A stretch of 64,000 bases of DNA from Ascarosepion bandense (GCA_037127315.1 JBBBDQ010000330.1:2456001-2520000), one strand, 5' to 3'; shown: positions 9,935 to 21,785, counted from the stretch's first letter. Program-made: numbers and translations. The notes: generated from the sequence alone by a model not told the origin.

Positions 9935-10965
9935 GGCAAATTGTTAAAATTAGACAGGCAGATGACACAGTATTCACAGTGGACACAGAATGGAAACAAG
10001 AGAAAACCACACAGAAGGTAGTAAAGAGAAGCGAGGGTATCAATTGTAAGAAGACTGTATGTATGATTATCACCAAAAGAGACAGCCAACATTTTTTCAG
10101 TAATTTCCCTGCAAGCAAGGAGATACCGCCACGAGAGCGCAGGAGGTTTACAGTGAGAGAAAGACAGAGTACAGGGGATGTTGAAGAAAGGATAAGGGAC
10201 GGATGGGATTCAAGGAGAGAGAAAAATGGCAATTGAGGTTGCATTTTAATTTTTTGGACATTTTGGACTTGGGAGAGAAGTAAATGGAAAGCGGGCAGTG
10301 TGAGAAAAGAAACTGTGGGTTAGATGAACCGATTACATTTTACAAATTGAAAACACCAAGACCAAGCAAGTACAAAATTTAAATATCTACGAAATGTTTT
10401 AACAGAGAACGGGAAAATGCGACTCCGAATTCCCAAGGCGCATTGAGGTAGAGAATGAAACCTTTGAAAAGCTAGGCAATGTATTAAGAAATAGAAAAAA
10501 TCGTTAGAAACAAAGAAAAGACTATTGAAATATGATGTAATATCAGTATTTTTATATGGCAATAAATGCTAGACTATCACATCACAGATAAAGAAGACAC
10601 TTGAGGCAACAGAAATATTGATCTACAGAAGGATACTGTGAATGCCACAGATGAAAAATGTGTGCAACTACGAAATGTTATGAAAAATAGAACCAAAACA
10701 AACACATATTTAAAATTTCTAAAGTTATTAATGAGGAAAGAGAGGTAAAAAAATTTGACATTCGCAGGTTATATTAAAGACAAGAGAGATAAAGGGGAGC
10801 AGGTCACAACCAATCTAACCTGTTTGTATAAATAGCTAGCAGAACATAGATTAGAAAAGATAGCGAAGAAACAAAATTTATTAAGAGTTACAAAGGAGAG
10901 GGAATTGTTAAGAGCAATCATCGATCACGTCTTTAAGGAACACGGCACACAGAAGAAGAATATAT
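9935..10965 (+). mobile_element. LINE E fragment with an inserted LINE J tail (copy E2)
   Basis: Begins in the reverse transcriptase palm at IRQADDTVF. The usual YADD has become QADD at 9955-9966. It continues through INCKKTVCMII, then is interrupted from about 10,100 to 10,320 by foreign sequence. It resumes with a KCDSEFPRRIEVENETFEKL block, then a decayed LRNRK block and C-terminus. It ends in AGAAGAAGAA near 10,960, as other family E copies do. Several stops and frameshifts are present. Confidence 0.82.
10215..10320 (-). mobile_element. LINE J 3' fragment inserted in LINE E
   Basis: The block from GTTGCATTTTAATTTTTTGG to the AGTGTGAGAAAAGAAACTGT motif matches the 3' ends of LINE J at 14.6, 16.3, 23.6 and 30.2 kb. 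It splits LINE E copy E2, so it arrived later. Confidence 0.6.
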
Positions 10966-11084
10966 TGTTGATTATTTGGATGTTTTTCATAAATACAATT
11001 TTTTCTGTCAGTTCAAATAGATATTTGTACCGAAATGATTTTGTGTAGTCTATGAAACATAGATAGTTCTACACAAGCCTTTAA

Positions 11085-12145
11085 TTTGAAATAGTATTCA
11101 TAAAGGCATTTGACAAAGTATGCCACAAAACTTGTTCGAGAAGCTCCGCAAACTCGACATTTTCGGGAAGGACATAATAATCAACAATCAAGGATAACTA
11201 AGAACCTATATTGACATCAAATTGCTTGCATACGAACAAGAAATTAACTCAGCAAGCATAAAATCATAGAAAGGTCCTAAGACAAGGATGTGTTTTCTCA
11301 TCGGATCTATTCAACCGGTGCAGTGAAACAATTCTGAGAAAAATCAAATTCTTGCCAGGACTCGTCATTGGCGGCCACAATATGTGATACGTGGATCACA
11401 CCGTGCTGTTAGTAGACACCGAAAGGAAAATGTAGAACCTTCTACAGAAGGTAGCAAGAGAAAGCGAAACGAAAGGACACAGCATAAACTTCAAGAAAAC
11501 TGTTTTGTCATCAGCAAAAAAGAACTCAAAATGCCAACTACAAGTCGGAGTGACTAAAATAAAACAAGTAAAGGAAGCGTTTTGACAGAGGATATAAAGT
11601 GCGATACTGAAATCCGAAGAGGCATTGGCATGGAAAAGGACGCATTTATAAAGCTATCCAGAGTACTGAAAGACAGGAGAATCTTATTGGAAAAAAAAGA
11701 GTGCTGAACTGCTATGTGATGTTCTATATGACAGCGAATGTTTATGATCTCTTCAAGGATAAAGGAAAAACTCGAGGCAGCAGAAACATAGTTCTACAGG
11801 AGGAAGCTGAGTATACCATAGACCGAGCATGTGAACAGTGACGAGGTGTTGGATATGCTGCAAATGAGAAAAAAACTTAATATCAGTAAGGGACACCTGA
11901 GATTTCTCGTACACGAAATGAGGAAGGAGGGTCTGGAGAATCTTATACTGACAAGACATACACAGGAAGAGAGAGAGAGAGAAAAGCAGCGAGGAACATA
12001 TTTGATAGACTTGAGCAAATGAATGATGGAGAAGAATTTGAGAGGAATACCAAGAGGAAAATATTAAGAGCGACAAGAGACTGGGCAAGTAAAAGTCTAT
12101 AATCGCCTACGTCCTGAAGGGACATGTCACGTGTAGAAGAAGAAT
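11085..12145 (+). mobile_element. LINE E fragment with reverse transcriptase (copy E3)
   Basis: The longest family E copy. With frameshifts it reads from the reverse transcriptase A block (FDKVCH) through the palm, then TEDIKCDTEIRRGIGM and KLSRVLKDRRI, to the C-terminal EEGGSGES and KAARNIFDRL blocks. The catalytic YADD is YVDH at 11,388-11,399, so one catalytic aspartate is gone. It ends in AGAAGAAGAA near 12,140. Family E is APE-type and RTE-like by eye; the clade is uncertain. Confidence 0.82.
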
Positions 12146-12149
12146 TCAT

Positions 12150-12544
12150 AAAAAATATTAAATATTTGATTAATCTGATGGAAGATCTGACTCACTGAAT
12201 CTCTGGTTCATTTGCACGCAGCTGTTTATTTTTGTTTATATATGATCTGAGTCATCGATGTCTTTACTGAACAACTGATCTCCACATCAAAATATGCAAT
12301 TTTCATGCAGTTGTTTTTTTGAAAAGATCTTTGTAATTGACATGTATAATGAAAAACAAAATTCATAAGTGTATGTACCAATTGCAAGCAGTTCTTGAAA
12401 AATGTTCACTCCAAAATCTGACATACATTTAGAGTAACCTGCTTCATTAACAAATAACCAACTGTGATATTTAAAAATTTAAAGATTTAAATACTGTTGT
12501 TTTGTGAAAAGTTGATGACTTATTTTGTGCAAACAATTTTCTGA
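12150..12544. other. Unassigned AT-rich stretch
   Basis: Nothing recognised. Confidence 0.5.
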
Positions 12545-12765
12545 GAGAAAATGCATCAGGATGCAACTTTACGGCAATAAAAAAAATGATTGATTCCGAG
12601 AGGCCAGGTCAAGACCAATAATATTGCAGATTCTTCTTTGGATTTTATTAAGAATCTCTAAATATATAGCAGGAGAACCGGGCCATATGTGGCCTCAATA
12701 TTCTAAGCATGGACGAATGGTCGACTTATAAATATGTAAAATAGATTCTGGAGAGTTTAATGATA
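12545..12765 (-). mobile_element. LINE J fragment (thumb region)
   Basis: The minus strand reads PESILHIYKSTIRPCLEY, stop, GHIWPGSPA, then QRRICNIIGLDLASR. This matches the PPESILHIYKLTIHPYMEYC and QRRISNVIGTDLAAR blocks of the copy at 30 kb. Confidence 0.88.
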
Positions 12766-12769
12766 ACAG

Positions 12770-13318
12770 TAAATGGGCGGTTTGAGTAATCGTCTTTTCT
12801 AATGAACCACACATTTGCAACAAATTTGCATGCAGCTGTGTTTGTAAAAGCCGCATTCACAAATTCAACGATCACCACTTTTAGTGAACCACCAACCCGC
12901 ACAAACATCTGTTACAGTTCTAAGCAGTAGTATAGTGAAATGCTTAATTCCTAAAACTGATCGACATACTGAACAGTTTGATCTGCACATTGATCTATGC
13001 CATTTGTACTAAATTAATTTTGAAAAGCTTTATTGCCAAATTTATGAACGATCTGTACAATCGCCATCTTTTCTGAGCAACAAACCTACACAATCACCTA
13101 TTCTATTTGCGTGCTGTTGTTCTGTAAACATTTTCATTCCTAAATTTGATGGACAAATTGAGCATTCGCCATCCCATCTCTACTAAATGTCAGATATATC
13201 CCAGCAGTGTAGGTGTATATTTAATCGAGTTATACCTTGTTCTTACTATATATGATTACTGAGTTACTAAGTTAAATACTTATTACTAAGGTGCTGACAC
13301 ACTTCTAAGATACTTAAA
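12770..13318. other. Unassigned stretch
   Basis: Contains several near-repeats of a CAATCGCCATCTTTTCT-like phrase, but no gene or motif that I can name. Confidence 0.4.
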
Positions 13319-13712
13319 GCTTATAACCATATCAAAATGAAACACCGGCTCTTATAAGATCATCGAAGTTAAGCAACGTCGAGTGTAGGTAGTAGATAGA
13401 TGGGTGACAGCTTGGTAATACTAGTTGATCTTATCTTGGATGAACGCTGGTGTATTAGATAATTGCTCGGAAATGGAACACGGAGAGACAAGTTTCAATT
13501 TCAGTTGGTTTCGTTATATTCGCTTACGCTCAAATCTGCTTGGAAAATCTATGAATCCACATATTTTTTCACAGCTGAGAGTTAATTAGTAAGATAGGTA
13601 TCAGCAAATCACTATCATGTTCAAAAGATTCTGACAATCTAAGACTATTTCTGGCTTTAAATATCTTGCAAAAGGTTGATAGACCGTAAAAACCAAATCA
13701 ATCAATCCAAGA
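13319..13712 (+). mobile_element. Composite SINE-C: 5S rRNA-derived plus tRNA-derived heads, complete copy
   Basis: Bases 13,319-13,436 align along their whole length with 5S rRNA. Box A reads GAAGTTAAGCAACGTCG and box C is close to TGGGTGACAGCTTGGTAATA. A tRNA-like unit follows at once (about 13,440-13,510, with GGTGTATTAGATAATTGCTC and a degenerate B box, GTTTCAATTTC). Then come a body and an A-rich tail that includes CTGGCTTTAAATATCTTGCA. The same 5S-then-tRNA order recurs at 52.24 kb (plus) and 56.5 kb (minus), so this is a SINE family and not a chance join. Both heads supply internal RNA polymerase III promoters in principle. Confidence 0.85.
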
Positions 13713-13719
13713 TACTTCC

Positions 13720-14130
13720 AATGAAAATATTAAATACTCTCAGTTAGACAACACACTAAATATGGCGATAAGGTATTTTTAAGTCATTCGACCAGCAAAT
13801 TGAAACCTTCAAATATTGGTCAAAAAGCGTAACGTTTGTTATAAAACAAATAAATATAAAATGAATATATAAAGAAGGAATTCAATTTTAAAATAGGTTT
13901 TTAGCTAGCAGTGTATAGTAATATACAAGTTCCGAATCATTATAAGGTGTCATGAACATTTTAGGTAAACATGATAGAGATCATGATTAACAATTTAACT
14001 GTTTCATTCTTGCCTGTAAAACGTTATTTAAATGTTTTGCACTGAAAAAACAAAGGTTTTCAAATGGAATCTTATCCTAGCATCATGAGAGTAAACTGTT
14101 TCTCTTTTCAAACTTCATGATTTACTCACA
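13720..14130. other. Unassigned AT-rich stretch
   Basis: No feature recognised. Confidence 0.5.
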
Positions 14131-14422
14131 GTCAGTTAAGTGCCATACATGGCACACGCTTAAGCGATCATGTCTCGAAAGAGACATGACTGAGCAGAAG
14201 ATTTTCCTGTAGTAGGTTGTCATTACTTTCTGTGATAGACTGGTTGCCAACCAAGGCTATATAACCCAATCTGTCCTGATATTTAACCTATAGCTAAAAG
14301 TAGAAGCGATGCCTTTTCCATGCGTATTTGGGAGTACTTGAATGCAACGAATTCAACAGGAATTCAAACTCGGCTATCTAATTTATTGTTTTGAGCCGAT
14401 AATTACTGCATCACAACGCACA
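14131..14422 (-). mobile_element. tRNA-derived SINE-A, copy 1
   Basis: Matches 41,872-42,173 over nearly the full length. On the minus strand a tRNA-like head (GCGTTGTGATGCAGTAAT) is followed by a B-box region, TGAATTCCTGTTGAATTC. The body and a 3' end contain the hairpin TCATGTCTC-TTTC-GAGACATGA, and the element finishes in CTTAACTGAC. Confidence 0.82.
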
Positions 14423-14589
14423 TTCATTTTACTCATAGACATATCGTTAAATGATTTCTAAAAAATCAAAACGAGTCTGCACGTCATTCAGTGATACGAG
14501 CGGTTACTTCGTGTCAGAAAATATAAAAAAGAAAAATGTTATTAGAGAGCGAGAACAATTAAAGAAGAGGAATAAGAAGAGAGGAGATA

Positions 14590-15320
14590 ATGATTGACAT
14601 TGCATTTAAACTTTTGCAGTTTAAAGCTGGCTGGAAAGCAAGAACCAAGAAAAGATTTTTACATGTAAAATGTACAAGAACAGGAATTATTAGCAAAGAC
14701 CTACGGTCACATCTAATCAGTTCAACTGTAAAACGATGAAACATTGTTGTCAATCTAGTATTGCGCTTAAATTCGTAAAGTCTAGGTACCGTAGAGGAAA
14801 GTTCATCAGAAAAATTATCATGAAAGTATTTATAGAAAGGGATCAATCAACTAGCCAATTCAACTGTAAAACGATGAAACCTTGTTATCAATCTAGTATT
14901 GCGCTTAAATTCTTCAAGTCTGGGTACTTTAGAGAAAAGCAATATTTATTTTGATAAATTCAAAAACATGGCACAATGCCAAAATCGTGTTTAGTGGATG
15001 ACTGGTTTTCAATCTGTCTTATCTTAAACTCAACTAGCAAAAATTACTGACCCAAACACACCACAGTCTTCCCTACACAAAAACAACACATTCTCACTAT
15101 GTTACTACAGCCACCATAATACCTGTGTGAAGTGAGGAATAAAAATAACAACTTTTAAAAATGAAACCAATGAATGGAGTAAAGTTCATCTGAACAATGG
15201 CCATAAAAGCATTTATCGAAAGGGGAGCTAAATTACGGCGGCGGGAAAGAAACACATGCTGGGATGACAGGTCAGGATCAATAACGTGGGAGATTCTTCT
15301 AAATGTACCAGGTTTGGCAT
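14590..15320 (-). mobile_element. LINE J fragments with internal tandem duplication
   Basis: The minus strand reads FYKYFHDNFSDEL, then VPRLYEFKRNTRLT and FHRFTVELIRC, matching the LINE J C-terminus at 30.3 kb. Plus-strand blocks 14,720-14,795 and 14,862-14,935 are about 90% alike, a partial duplication with a 142-bp period. A further piece at 15,150-15,320 matches the QRRISNVIGTDL region. Confidence 0.8.
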
Positions 15321-15720
15321 CCGTAGATTATCAAAGACTTTAAAGAAATTGATGTATTTCATAAGTGAGCCGCTAAAAGAAAAATGATCTTCATAAACTT
15401 ACCATCGGAGACTGTGTAACGTCTTATTTAGATTTAAACTTTGTGAAGAGATTATTTAATTGAAACAACCAAGAATTTGAATGGATTTAAAACTATTGAT
15501 TATAGAGCGTTGTTTGAATTTAAAAACAATATAAGCTAGTTAATAAAATAGTGTAAAACTTTTATCAAATATTACAAGAAAGATTACCTTTTTCTTTGAT
15601 TATTTCAAACAGTCGTTGAATTTACAGATAAAGACGTTAGTCCCAGAACAGTTAAGGAATTTAAACACATGCTCGAGGAAGCAAAATATAGAAGAATAAA
15701 AAAAAAGAGGTCTATACATA
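15321..15720. other. Unassigned AT-rich stretch
   Basis: No feature recognised; it may hold the lost flanks of the neighbouring transposase relic. Confidence 0.4.
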
Positions 15721-15721
15721 A

Positions 15722-16075
15722 TCAAATAGTCCTCTTGCTGTTCCTGTAAATGTTTTTGATGTATTTCTGGTGTATAATCTTAGCATTGTAAATGGCTGCG
15801 TAATCCTGCTGGAAAACGAAATGTCTTCCATAATGGCGGTGAGCAAATGGAATAAGAGTCTTCCCTATCACTGAGCATTTCGATTGCCTTACCCCACCAA
15901 ATGAACGTTTGAAAAAACGGATTATTTCAATTTCTAAAACTTTTGCTATTACAGCATGTCCATCCAAAATGAAATTGTCATCTTCCGTTGTCCAAATTAT
16001 TTTCTTATTCCACTCCACGTGCGATTCCTTGTGAGCATCAGTCAACACAGGAGTTTTTTTTTTTCTGAAAGACAC
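15722..16075 (-). pseudogene. Tc1/mariner-type transposase fragment
   Basis: A cut-and-paste transposase of the DDE/D class, partial. It shows LTDAHKESHVEW, then a FILDG block where the first catalytic aspartate seems replaced (TEDDNF for SDEKKF), then KRSFGGV, and LIPFAHRHYGRHFVFQQD with the second aspartate present. The residue after it is Y instead of the usual N. The third catalytic residue and the N-terminal DNA-binding domain are missing. No terminal inverted repeats are visible nearby. Confidence 0.82.
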
Positions 16076-16267
16076 ACAAAATGGTTAAATTCATTGACGA
16101 CTTACTAGCCACCTATTTTTATCATTTCACCCCAATTAAGGCGATAATGCTACTAGGACGCAGATGGTTACAAGGAGTGAAAGAAAATGAGAAGACTTTA
16201 GTAAGAGGAAGTGAGGAAAATGACAATAAAGGAATGAGATTCAGAAAGACAGAAGACAATTGACGTT

Positions 16268-16600
16268 TCATTTAAATTTTTGAAGATTGTAGTTATTTTG
16301 GAAGCAAAAAATCAGAAGAGTTCCACAGGTGAGAAGTGCAAGAAAAGAAACTATTAGAAATGAACTGATGGTTTCTAGTTCAACATAAAAAGGTGAGACT
16401 TAGTTGTTAATCTAGTAGAACACATAAATTCATGCAGTCTAGACAATAAGGATAACTCATCAAAAGAATTACTATGAAAATATCAATAGAAAATAGAGAG
16501 GGAAACTACGTCACGATGCTAAGAATGTGGCTGAAGTCAAGATGCCAGGTCAAGACTGATTACTTTGCTTTCTTTTTGTAGTAATATTGAAACCAAGTTT
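16268..16600 (-). mobile_element. LINE J 3' fragment
   Basis: Contains the family J 3' blocks on the plus strand: CATTTAAATTTTTGAAG, AGAGTTCCACAGGTGAGAAG and AGATGCCAGGTCAAGACTGA. The order matches the better copy at 30.2-30.6 kb. It is heavily decayed. Confidence 0.72.
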
Positions 16601-17076
16601 ATTTTTTGACGCACTTCGAGGTTATTTGAATATTTTAAGCCTCTTGAGGAAGGCAACGACATCCACCAACAGTCGATTTGGCGTTTCCTCGTCATTCTTT
16701 AACGTCACTCGTTTTCGAATTCTTCAAAAAATACCAGTGAAAGTTCAAGATCTGTTCAAAAGCAGCGTTAATACTGATATTGTTTTTATATCAGGCCAAA
16801 GGTTCGTCTTAACTTCTCCAGTAAGGTTTGTGCTCCTCGGCATCTACAAAGACTGAAGACAATGCATTTTGTATGTTGCATTTTGTGTGCTGCATCTTGT
16901 GTACTGCACATGGAGATTCCAATAACAACTCCAAGATTAATTTCGAACGAAGTTACGTCACCACAAAATTCTAGAAACTTTCGGAAATGATCACAAAATA
17001 ATATTTTCTCAAATTTTTGCATTTTACGAGTAGGTGCTGAAAAAATATCAACTCAGCCTACTTCCCAATATCTGAA
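16601..17076. other. Unassigned stretch
   Basis: Open frames at 16,587-16,856 and 16,786-17,022 show no family motif. A small tandem of TGCATTTTGTATGTTGCATT type occurs near 16,862-16,905. Confidence 0.4.
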
Positions 17077-17159
17077 AAAAAAAACAAAAAACAAAAAAAA
17101 AAACAAACAAACAAAAAAAAACAACACAAAAACAAAACAAAAACAAAAACAAAAACACG
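17077..17159. repeat. A-rich (CAAAA)n tract
   Basis: About 80 bases of A with interspersed C, on the plus strand. Confidence 0.9.
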
Positions 17160-18105
17160 AACCATCAATTCTTCTTTTCTTTTTTTTCCCTTTTTGTTTA
17201 TTTTTGGAAATGTCGACAAAGAACTTTTATCACTCACGACCATATATATATAAGAAAATAAGTTACGATCTTTAAACAATGTTTGACATTTACGGGTATT
17301 ACCTGTGTGGGTATTTTATAATTATATCCGCCACTTTATTGTTCATCAATACCTATGCGATTAAGCATATATTACTCTACAGCCTTGTGCAAATAAATTA
17401 AAACAAAGCGAATAATGTCTTTCTTCTTTCACACTTTCCTTTGTCATGTATACGTCGTCTATTGGCGTTGTTTTTCTCTTCCAATTGCATTTTCCTTTAC
17501 GTTTTGGACTGATAGATCAAATTTGTTTCTTCGCCTTGATGACACAACTGTCAGTTGACACAAACAATATCTACTTTCTCTGTGTAAGGCTTGCCAGTGC
17601 GTTCGTGCAGCGTTACAATTTTTGTGCCCTTCCTTGGAGTAACGTCCATCGCAGACAATGACAATCGACAGTCGAGACAATAGTGTCAGGGCTTGATAAA
17701 AATCTGATGCAATCACGGATGACGCAATATTTTTCAAGGCCGAACAAATTTCATGATACACTCCGAAAACAGATCTGCATTACTGCACGCTATTGAAAAT
17801 GACCTAATCTGAGAAAAAAATAGAAATCAATTTCACCTTGTAACTTTAGTGTGTCTAAAATTGACCGTATGGTGAAAGAAAGGAAAAGTAAAGTAGTTGT
17901 TTCAATTAATTTGCACAAGGATGTACATCAGTAGACGGACTTTTCATTTTAACTCATGCTGATGGTGGCTACTAGAACTTGGATAGATAACTCCCTTTTT
18001 GTCTCTATCTTTAGTGAATACTCGAAATTTGTGAACTTGTACTTGACTAACCTAAGATTAATATGTAAATGAGCCTTTTCTTCTATGTTTCTACCTCGGT
18101 CTTGT
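17160..18105. other. Unassigned stretch
   Basis: A 100-codon minus-strand frame (17,459-17,761) has no motif I recognise, and its codon pattern gives no strong sign of selection by eye. Confidence 0.4.
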
Positions 18106-18106
18106 C

Positions 18107-18107
<1 letters not shown>

Positions 18108-18172
<65 letters not shown>
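18108..18172. repeat. (CTAT)n microsatellite
   Basis: About 16 units. Further (CTAT)n arrays follow at about 18,827-18,872, 19,021-19,058 and 19,073-19,145, with degenerate units between them. Confidence 0.95.
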
Positions 18173-18173
<1 letters not shown>

Positions 18174-18826
18174 GTGTTGTAGCTCAGATCAGACCCCAGG
18201 TTTGTTTTCAGGGTGAAGCTTCTTCCACTCAGACGCTTGTGGCATAAAAATAACTAATTGAACAGATCATTACCGACGAATTAAAACCATGAGTTGATTG
18301 TAACAGAAAGCAAATTTTATTCTGTTGTAACCTCCGGCTGTAGACGAGCGAGATGTGTGGAAGCGAAGAGTATAACAGGCGTGCTTTCTTTTTTGTGTTG
18401 CGGAGAGACTGTCTACTTAATGTGTGTTTCTCAGACTTCGGTTGTTAGTGACCACTGTCTTATAGATAACATCATTCTTCGTCCTGCCACCTTTGTCTAA
18501 AAATGTTACTAATAAGTAACCCAAGTCCTGGCTTCACTCGGTGACCCTCTTTGTCAGGGTCATTCGACATATTTCTTGAGACATCTATCCATCTATCTTG
18601 CAATTTATATCACTTACATTGCATCAGATTACCATCAGAACAACAACGTTCTGTAATAACTTCATTAGCATCTTTCAGACGTTTCCATTTAACAAGATTA
18701 CCGAAGACACGAATATTGTTACAGTTATGTGTCTATCAATCTATCTTGAAATTTATTAATATCTATCTCTTGCAATTTATTAATATTCATCCTACAATTT
18801 ATTAATATTTATCTTGCAATTTATTC
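18173..18826. other. Unassigned stretch between (CTAT)n arrays
   Basis: From about 18,735 it contains a degenerate tandem of ATTTATTAATAT phrases. No gene is seen. Confidence 0.45.
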
Positions 18827-18872
<46 letters not shown>

Positions 18873-19021
18873 CTTTTCATATCTACCTATTTATCTATTT
18901 ATGTCTATGTTTATGCATATATATATATATATTTCTATATATCTATCTCCATATCTATTCATCTGTTTGTCTATATCTATCTGTATACGTTAAAATTATC
19001 AATATCGATTTGTTGCAATTG

Positions 19022-19058
<37 letters not shown>

Positions 19059-19068
19059 AGTCTGCTCA

Positions 19069-19145
<77 letters not shown>
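18827..19145. repeat. Interrupted (CTAT)n arrays
   Basis: Three perfect blocks separated by degenerate units and a short (AT)n. The last block is about 18 units long and abuts a SINE. Confidence 0.93.
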
Positions 19146-19150
19146 CAGTG

Positions 19151-19279
19151 GGCACCTCGGCGTGGTGTAATAGTTAGAAAGCTTGTCTTGCTAGAAACTG
19201 AGTAGTGAGTTCGATCCTCGCTGGATGCCCCATACTTTCGGCTGTGTTTCACATTTAAGCGGCGCTTAGAAAATCAACT
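19151..19279 (+). mobile_element. tRNA-derived SINE-B, copy 1
   Basis: Starts GGCACCTCGGCGTGGTGTAA (A-box region) and has B box GAGTTCGATCC near 19,206-19,218. It continues through a TTCACATTTAAGC block and ends CTTAGAAAATCAACT. A second copy lies at 21,475-21,604 with the same layout. Confidence 0.85.
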
Positions 19280-19284
19280 ATCTA

Positions 19285-20160
19285 TCTATTTCAGTATCGT
19301 CCTATCTAGACAGAACGTTGGCGATCCAAAACGAATAAAACTCTGACAGTTATGGATTATTTTTAAACTTCCATATAAGACTGAAAACAGTCAGTATGGT
19401 GACGGCAGTAGAAGGTTAAAGATTCCTTTTCGCTCCCAGATTCCATGGGACGATGGCAAGTCTGTACTGAGAATCGCCCTCTTCGTCTCTCTTCTTGCAA
19501 GAAACGATGCGGCTATTACCATGTCCTTCACCACACTGAAAAAAGCGAAAAAAAGAAACCAAAGAAAATTATCCATCATTGATTCAATCTGTGATGCAGC
19601 GTCTAGGGTCTGAAGAATTGCCGATAGACCACAAAATGCCAGAGATGACACACAACGTAACAGTATGGAAAATAAATATCCAAGGATTATCAGCTTACTT
19701 GTATTGTAAATTTTAGTGAGGTAATTGACGCACGAAATATTTCTCTCGTTTTCATATATCATTAAAATAACACACAAATGCTTATAACCTTGGAAATCAT
19801 AGTGTAGGACAGCTTCCAGTTAAAAAAAAAAGCCTGTGTTTTGCTTTACAAACAGAGTTACATAGAAGCGTTAGCATCAGAGACCAACATTTTCTTAATG
19901 ACTTCCTTTATTTACATTCATTAAGTGCAGTTGAACTTTTTCACTTCTTTCGAACAATGAACAACAAAGAAGGTGGTAGTCAGCCCGAGACAGCGAAGCT
20001 AATCGAGCTGTAAGCGGACAGGCAGGTACGACCATATGCCCTTTTCGAGGTGGGCTGAAATGTTGAGTGATGAAGGCGACTTCAAAGTATTCACCGCTCA
20101 AAGCCTCGTTTGATTCTGTTTTAGCTACGTGTTCAGCATTATCTTAAATGCTAACAGCAA
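19285..20160. other. Unassigned stretch
   Basis: A 128-codon minus-strand frame at 19,391-19,777 is hydrophobic and unassigned. No splice or domain signal is convincing. Confidence 0.4.
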
Positions 20161-20164
20161 TCGG

Positions 20165-20730
20165 ACTCATTCACACAAACATACACACACAAACACACAC
20201 GCACACAAACACTCACACAAGAACGCACAAACACGCAAAGAGATACGGATTGGCACAGAGAATATAAACACATATAGATGCACACATGCACACAGGAAGA
20301 CGCAAATACGCATTTCAAAACAAGGACACAAAAACACACTAAGACACTAAGGCACACACAGACATATAAGAAACAAATACACACAGCGTTACAGATGCAC
20401 ACGCGACCACACATAAACACATACGCAAAAACACAAACGAACGGACATATACACACGTATATATACACGGACACATAAATGTACCTAAATATACACTCAA
20501 AAGCATAAGCATAAACAAATACACATACAAGTACACACAGACAAGAATACACAAACATAAATTCATAAAAGCGTACATACAAATACACAAAAAGATATAA
20601 GACACGCACACAATTAAACGTATAAACACAAACATGCAGAGACACATATGCTCACGCAAAGACACGTTTACACAGAGAAACACATCAGCACAAACACCGG
20701 ACACTGAAATACATGCACAAACAAATAGAA
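20165..20730. repeat. CA-rich degenerate repeat
   Basis: More than 550 bases dominated by ACACA and AAACACA phrases on the plus strand. Long open frames on both strands are by-products of this composition. A similar tract is at 39.9-40.2 kb. Confidence 0.9.
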
Positions 20731-20869
20731 GTTTACGCCCCCACCACAAACCTATATATAAATGATAAAAAGTGAGTAAAAATCCATCATAGGCACAAAG
20801 ACACGCCCACCTGCTTGCACCAAAATGCTAAAAATATTAGTTTAGAAATAAATACATGAAGAAAAATAG

Positions 20870-21474
20870 CTAATTTTTTTGGATTTTATTAAGGATCTCT
20901 GAAAAAATAGCAGGAACACTGAACCATATGTGGTAGCAATTTTCTAAGCATTGATGAATGGTAGAGTTAAAGATAAGTAGTAAGACAAAATCTGGAGATA
21001 AAAATTGTCACAGTGAATTAACTTTCCTAACATCTGACCTACTAATGGATTCAATATAGTCTTACTAGTTCACGTCAGCCGAGAACGTTAGCCAAACAAG
21101 GCGCAATGAGTAACTCTCCGGGAGTTTAGCGCCAGCCAAACTGATGCAAGACTGAGAATAATCTCTCAGATCTTTAATGCAGAGCAGTTTCGTTTTGGAG
21201 ACGTTAAAATTAACAAGACATACTTTACCCCAGGTAACTACAGAGTGAAGGTAGTTTTGAATATCAGTTGCTATTTTGTCTTTTTCAACTTGATCAGAGA
21301 TACTATCGAGACAGGAGTAAATGGTTGTGTTATCTGCATAGACACCAAGTTGAGAGCTGATATCATTGGGAAGGTCATTAATAAAATCAAAAATAAAGTA
21401 GGACCAATGATGGATCCTTGGGGACACCTGCATTAGTACGAAAGAAACTGGAAGTGTGGCTGTTCAGTTGATCT
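20870..21474 (-). mobile_element. LINE J fragment with reverse transcriptase palm
   Basis: The minus strand reads NAGVPKDP (from GVPQGS), then FDFINDLPNDISSQLGVYAD and VNFNVSKTKLL. It continues to a decayed thumb near 20,950. The catalytic YADD is YADN at 21,340-21,329. At its 5' side the LINE is cut at 21,474 by SINE-B. Confidence 0.9.
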
Positions 21475-21604
21475 GGGCACCTCGACGTGGTGAAATTGTT
21501 ATGAAGCTCTATAATTATTATAATTGAGTAGTGAGTTCGATCCTCACTTGGAGCCACATTCTTTCCGCTTTGTGCCACATTCAAGCCGGACTTAGAAAAT
21601 CACC
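21475..21604 (+). mobile_element. tRNA-derived SINE-B, copy 2
   Basis: Same family as 19,151-19,279: GGGCACCTCGACGTGGTGAAA at the start, B box GAGTTCGATCC, end CTTAGAAAATCACC. It abuts the LINE J reverse transcriptase fragment. Confidence 0.85.
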
Positions 21605-21717
21605 ATCAACAGTTGACTTGAAGAAATGAAAGTTTCTCTGAAAAAAAAAATGCTTTACGCTCTTTGGAAAGATGCCGAAAAAATACACTTAATAATATGT
21701 TTCAAAGAGGTTACTTA

Positions 21718-21785
21718 TCTAGGTACTGGCCGATCTAGACGTTGGTTAACTTCGGTGATCGTGCGAGAACCGGTGTGTCTGTAAT
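21718..21785 (-). mobile_element. 5S rRNA-derived SINE-C fragment
   Basis: The minus strand reads CACCGGTTCTCGCACGATC, then ACCGAAGTTAACCAACGTC, which are central 5S rRNA segments. Only the middle of the 5S head is present. Confidence 0.75.

Noticed and set aside
13319..13436. Functional 5S rRNA gene
   Set aside because: Several substitutions at paired and conserved positions, and the sequence runs straight into a tRNA-like head shared with two other copies, so it is a SINE head.
17459..17761. Conserved gene in a 100-codon frame
   Set aside because: No recognisable domain and the opposite strand is also open over much of it; probably chance.
20151..20749. Cys/Val-rich open frames up to 164 codons
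   Set aside because: They are the reverse reading of a CA-rich degenerate repeat. Cysteine spacing follows the repeat and not a knottin-like fold.
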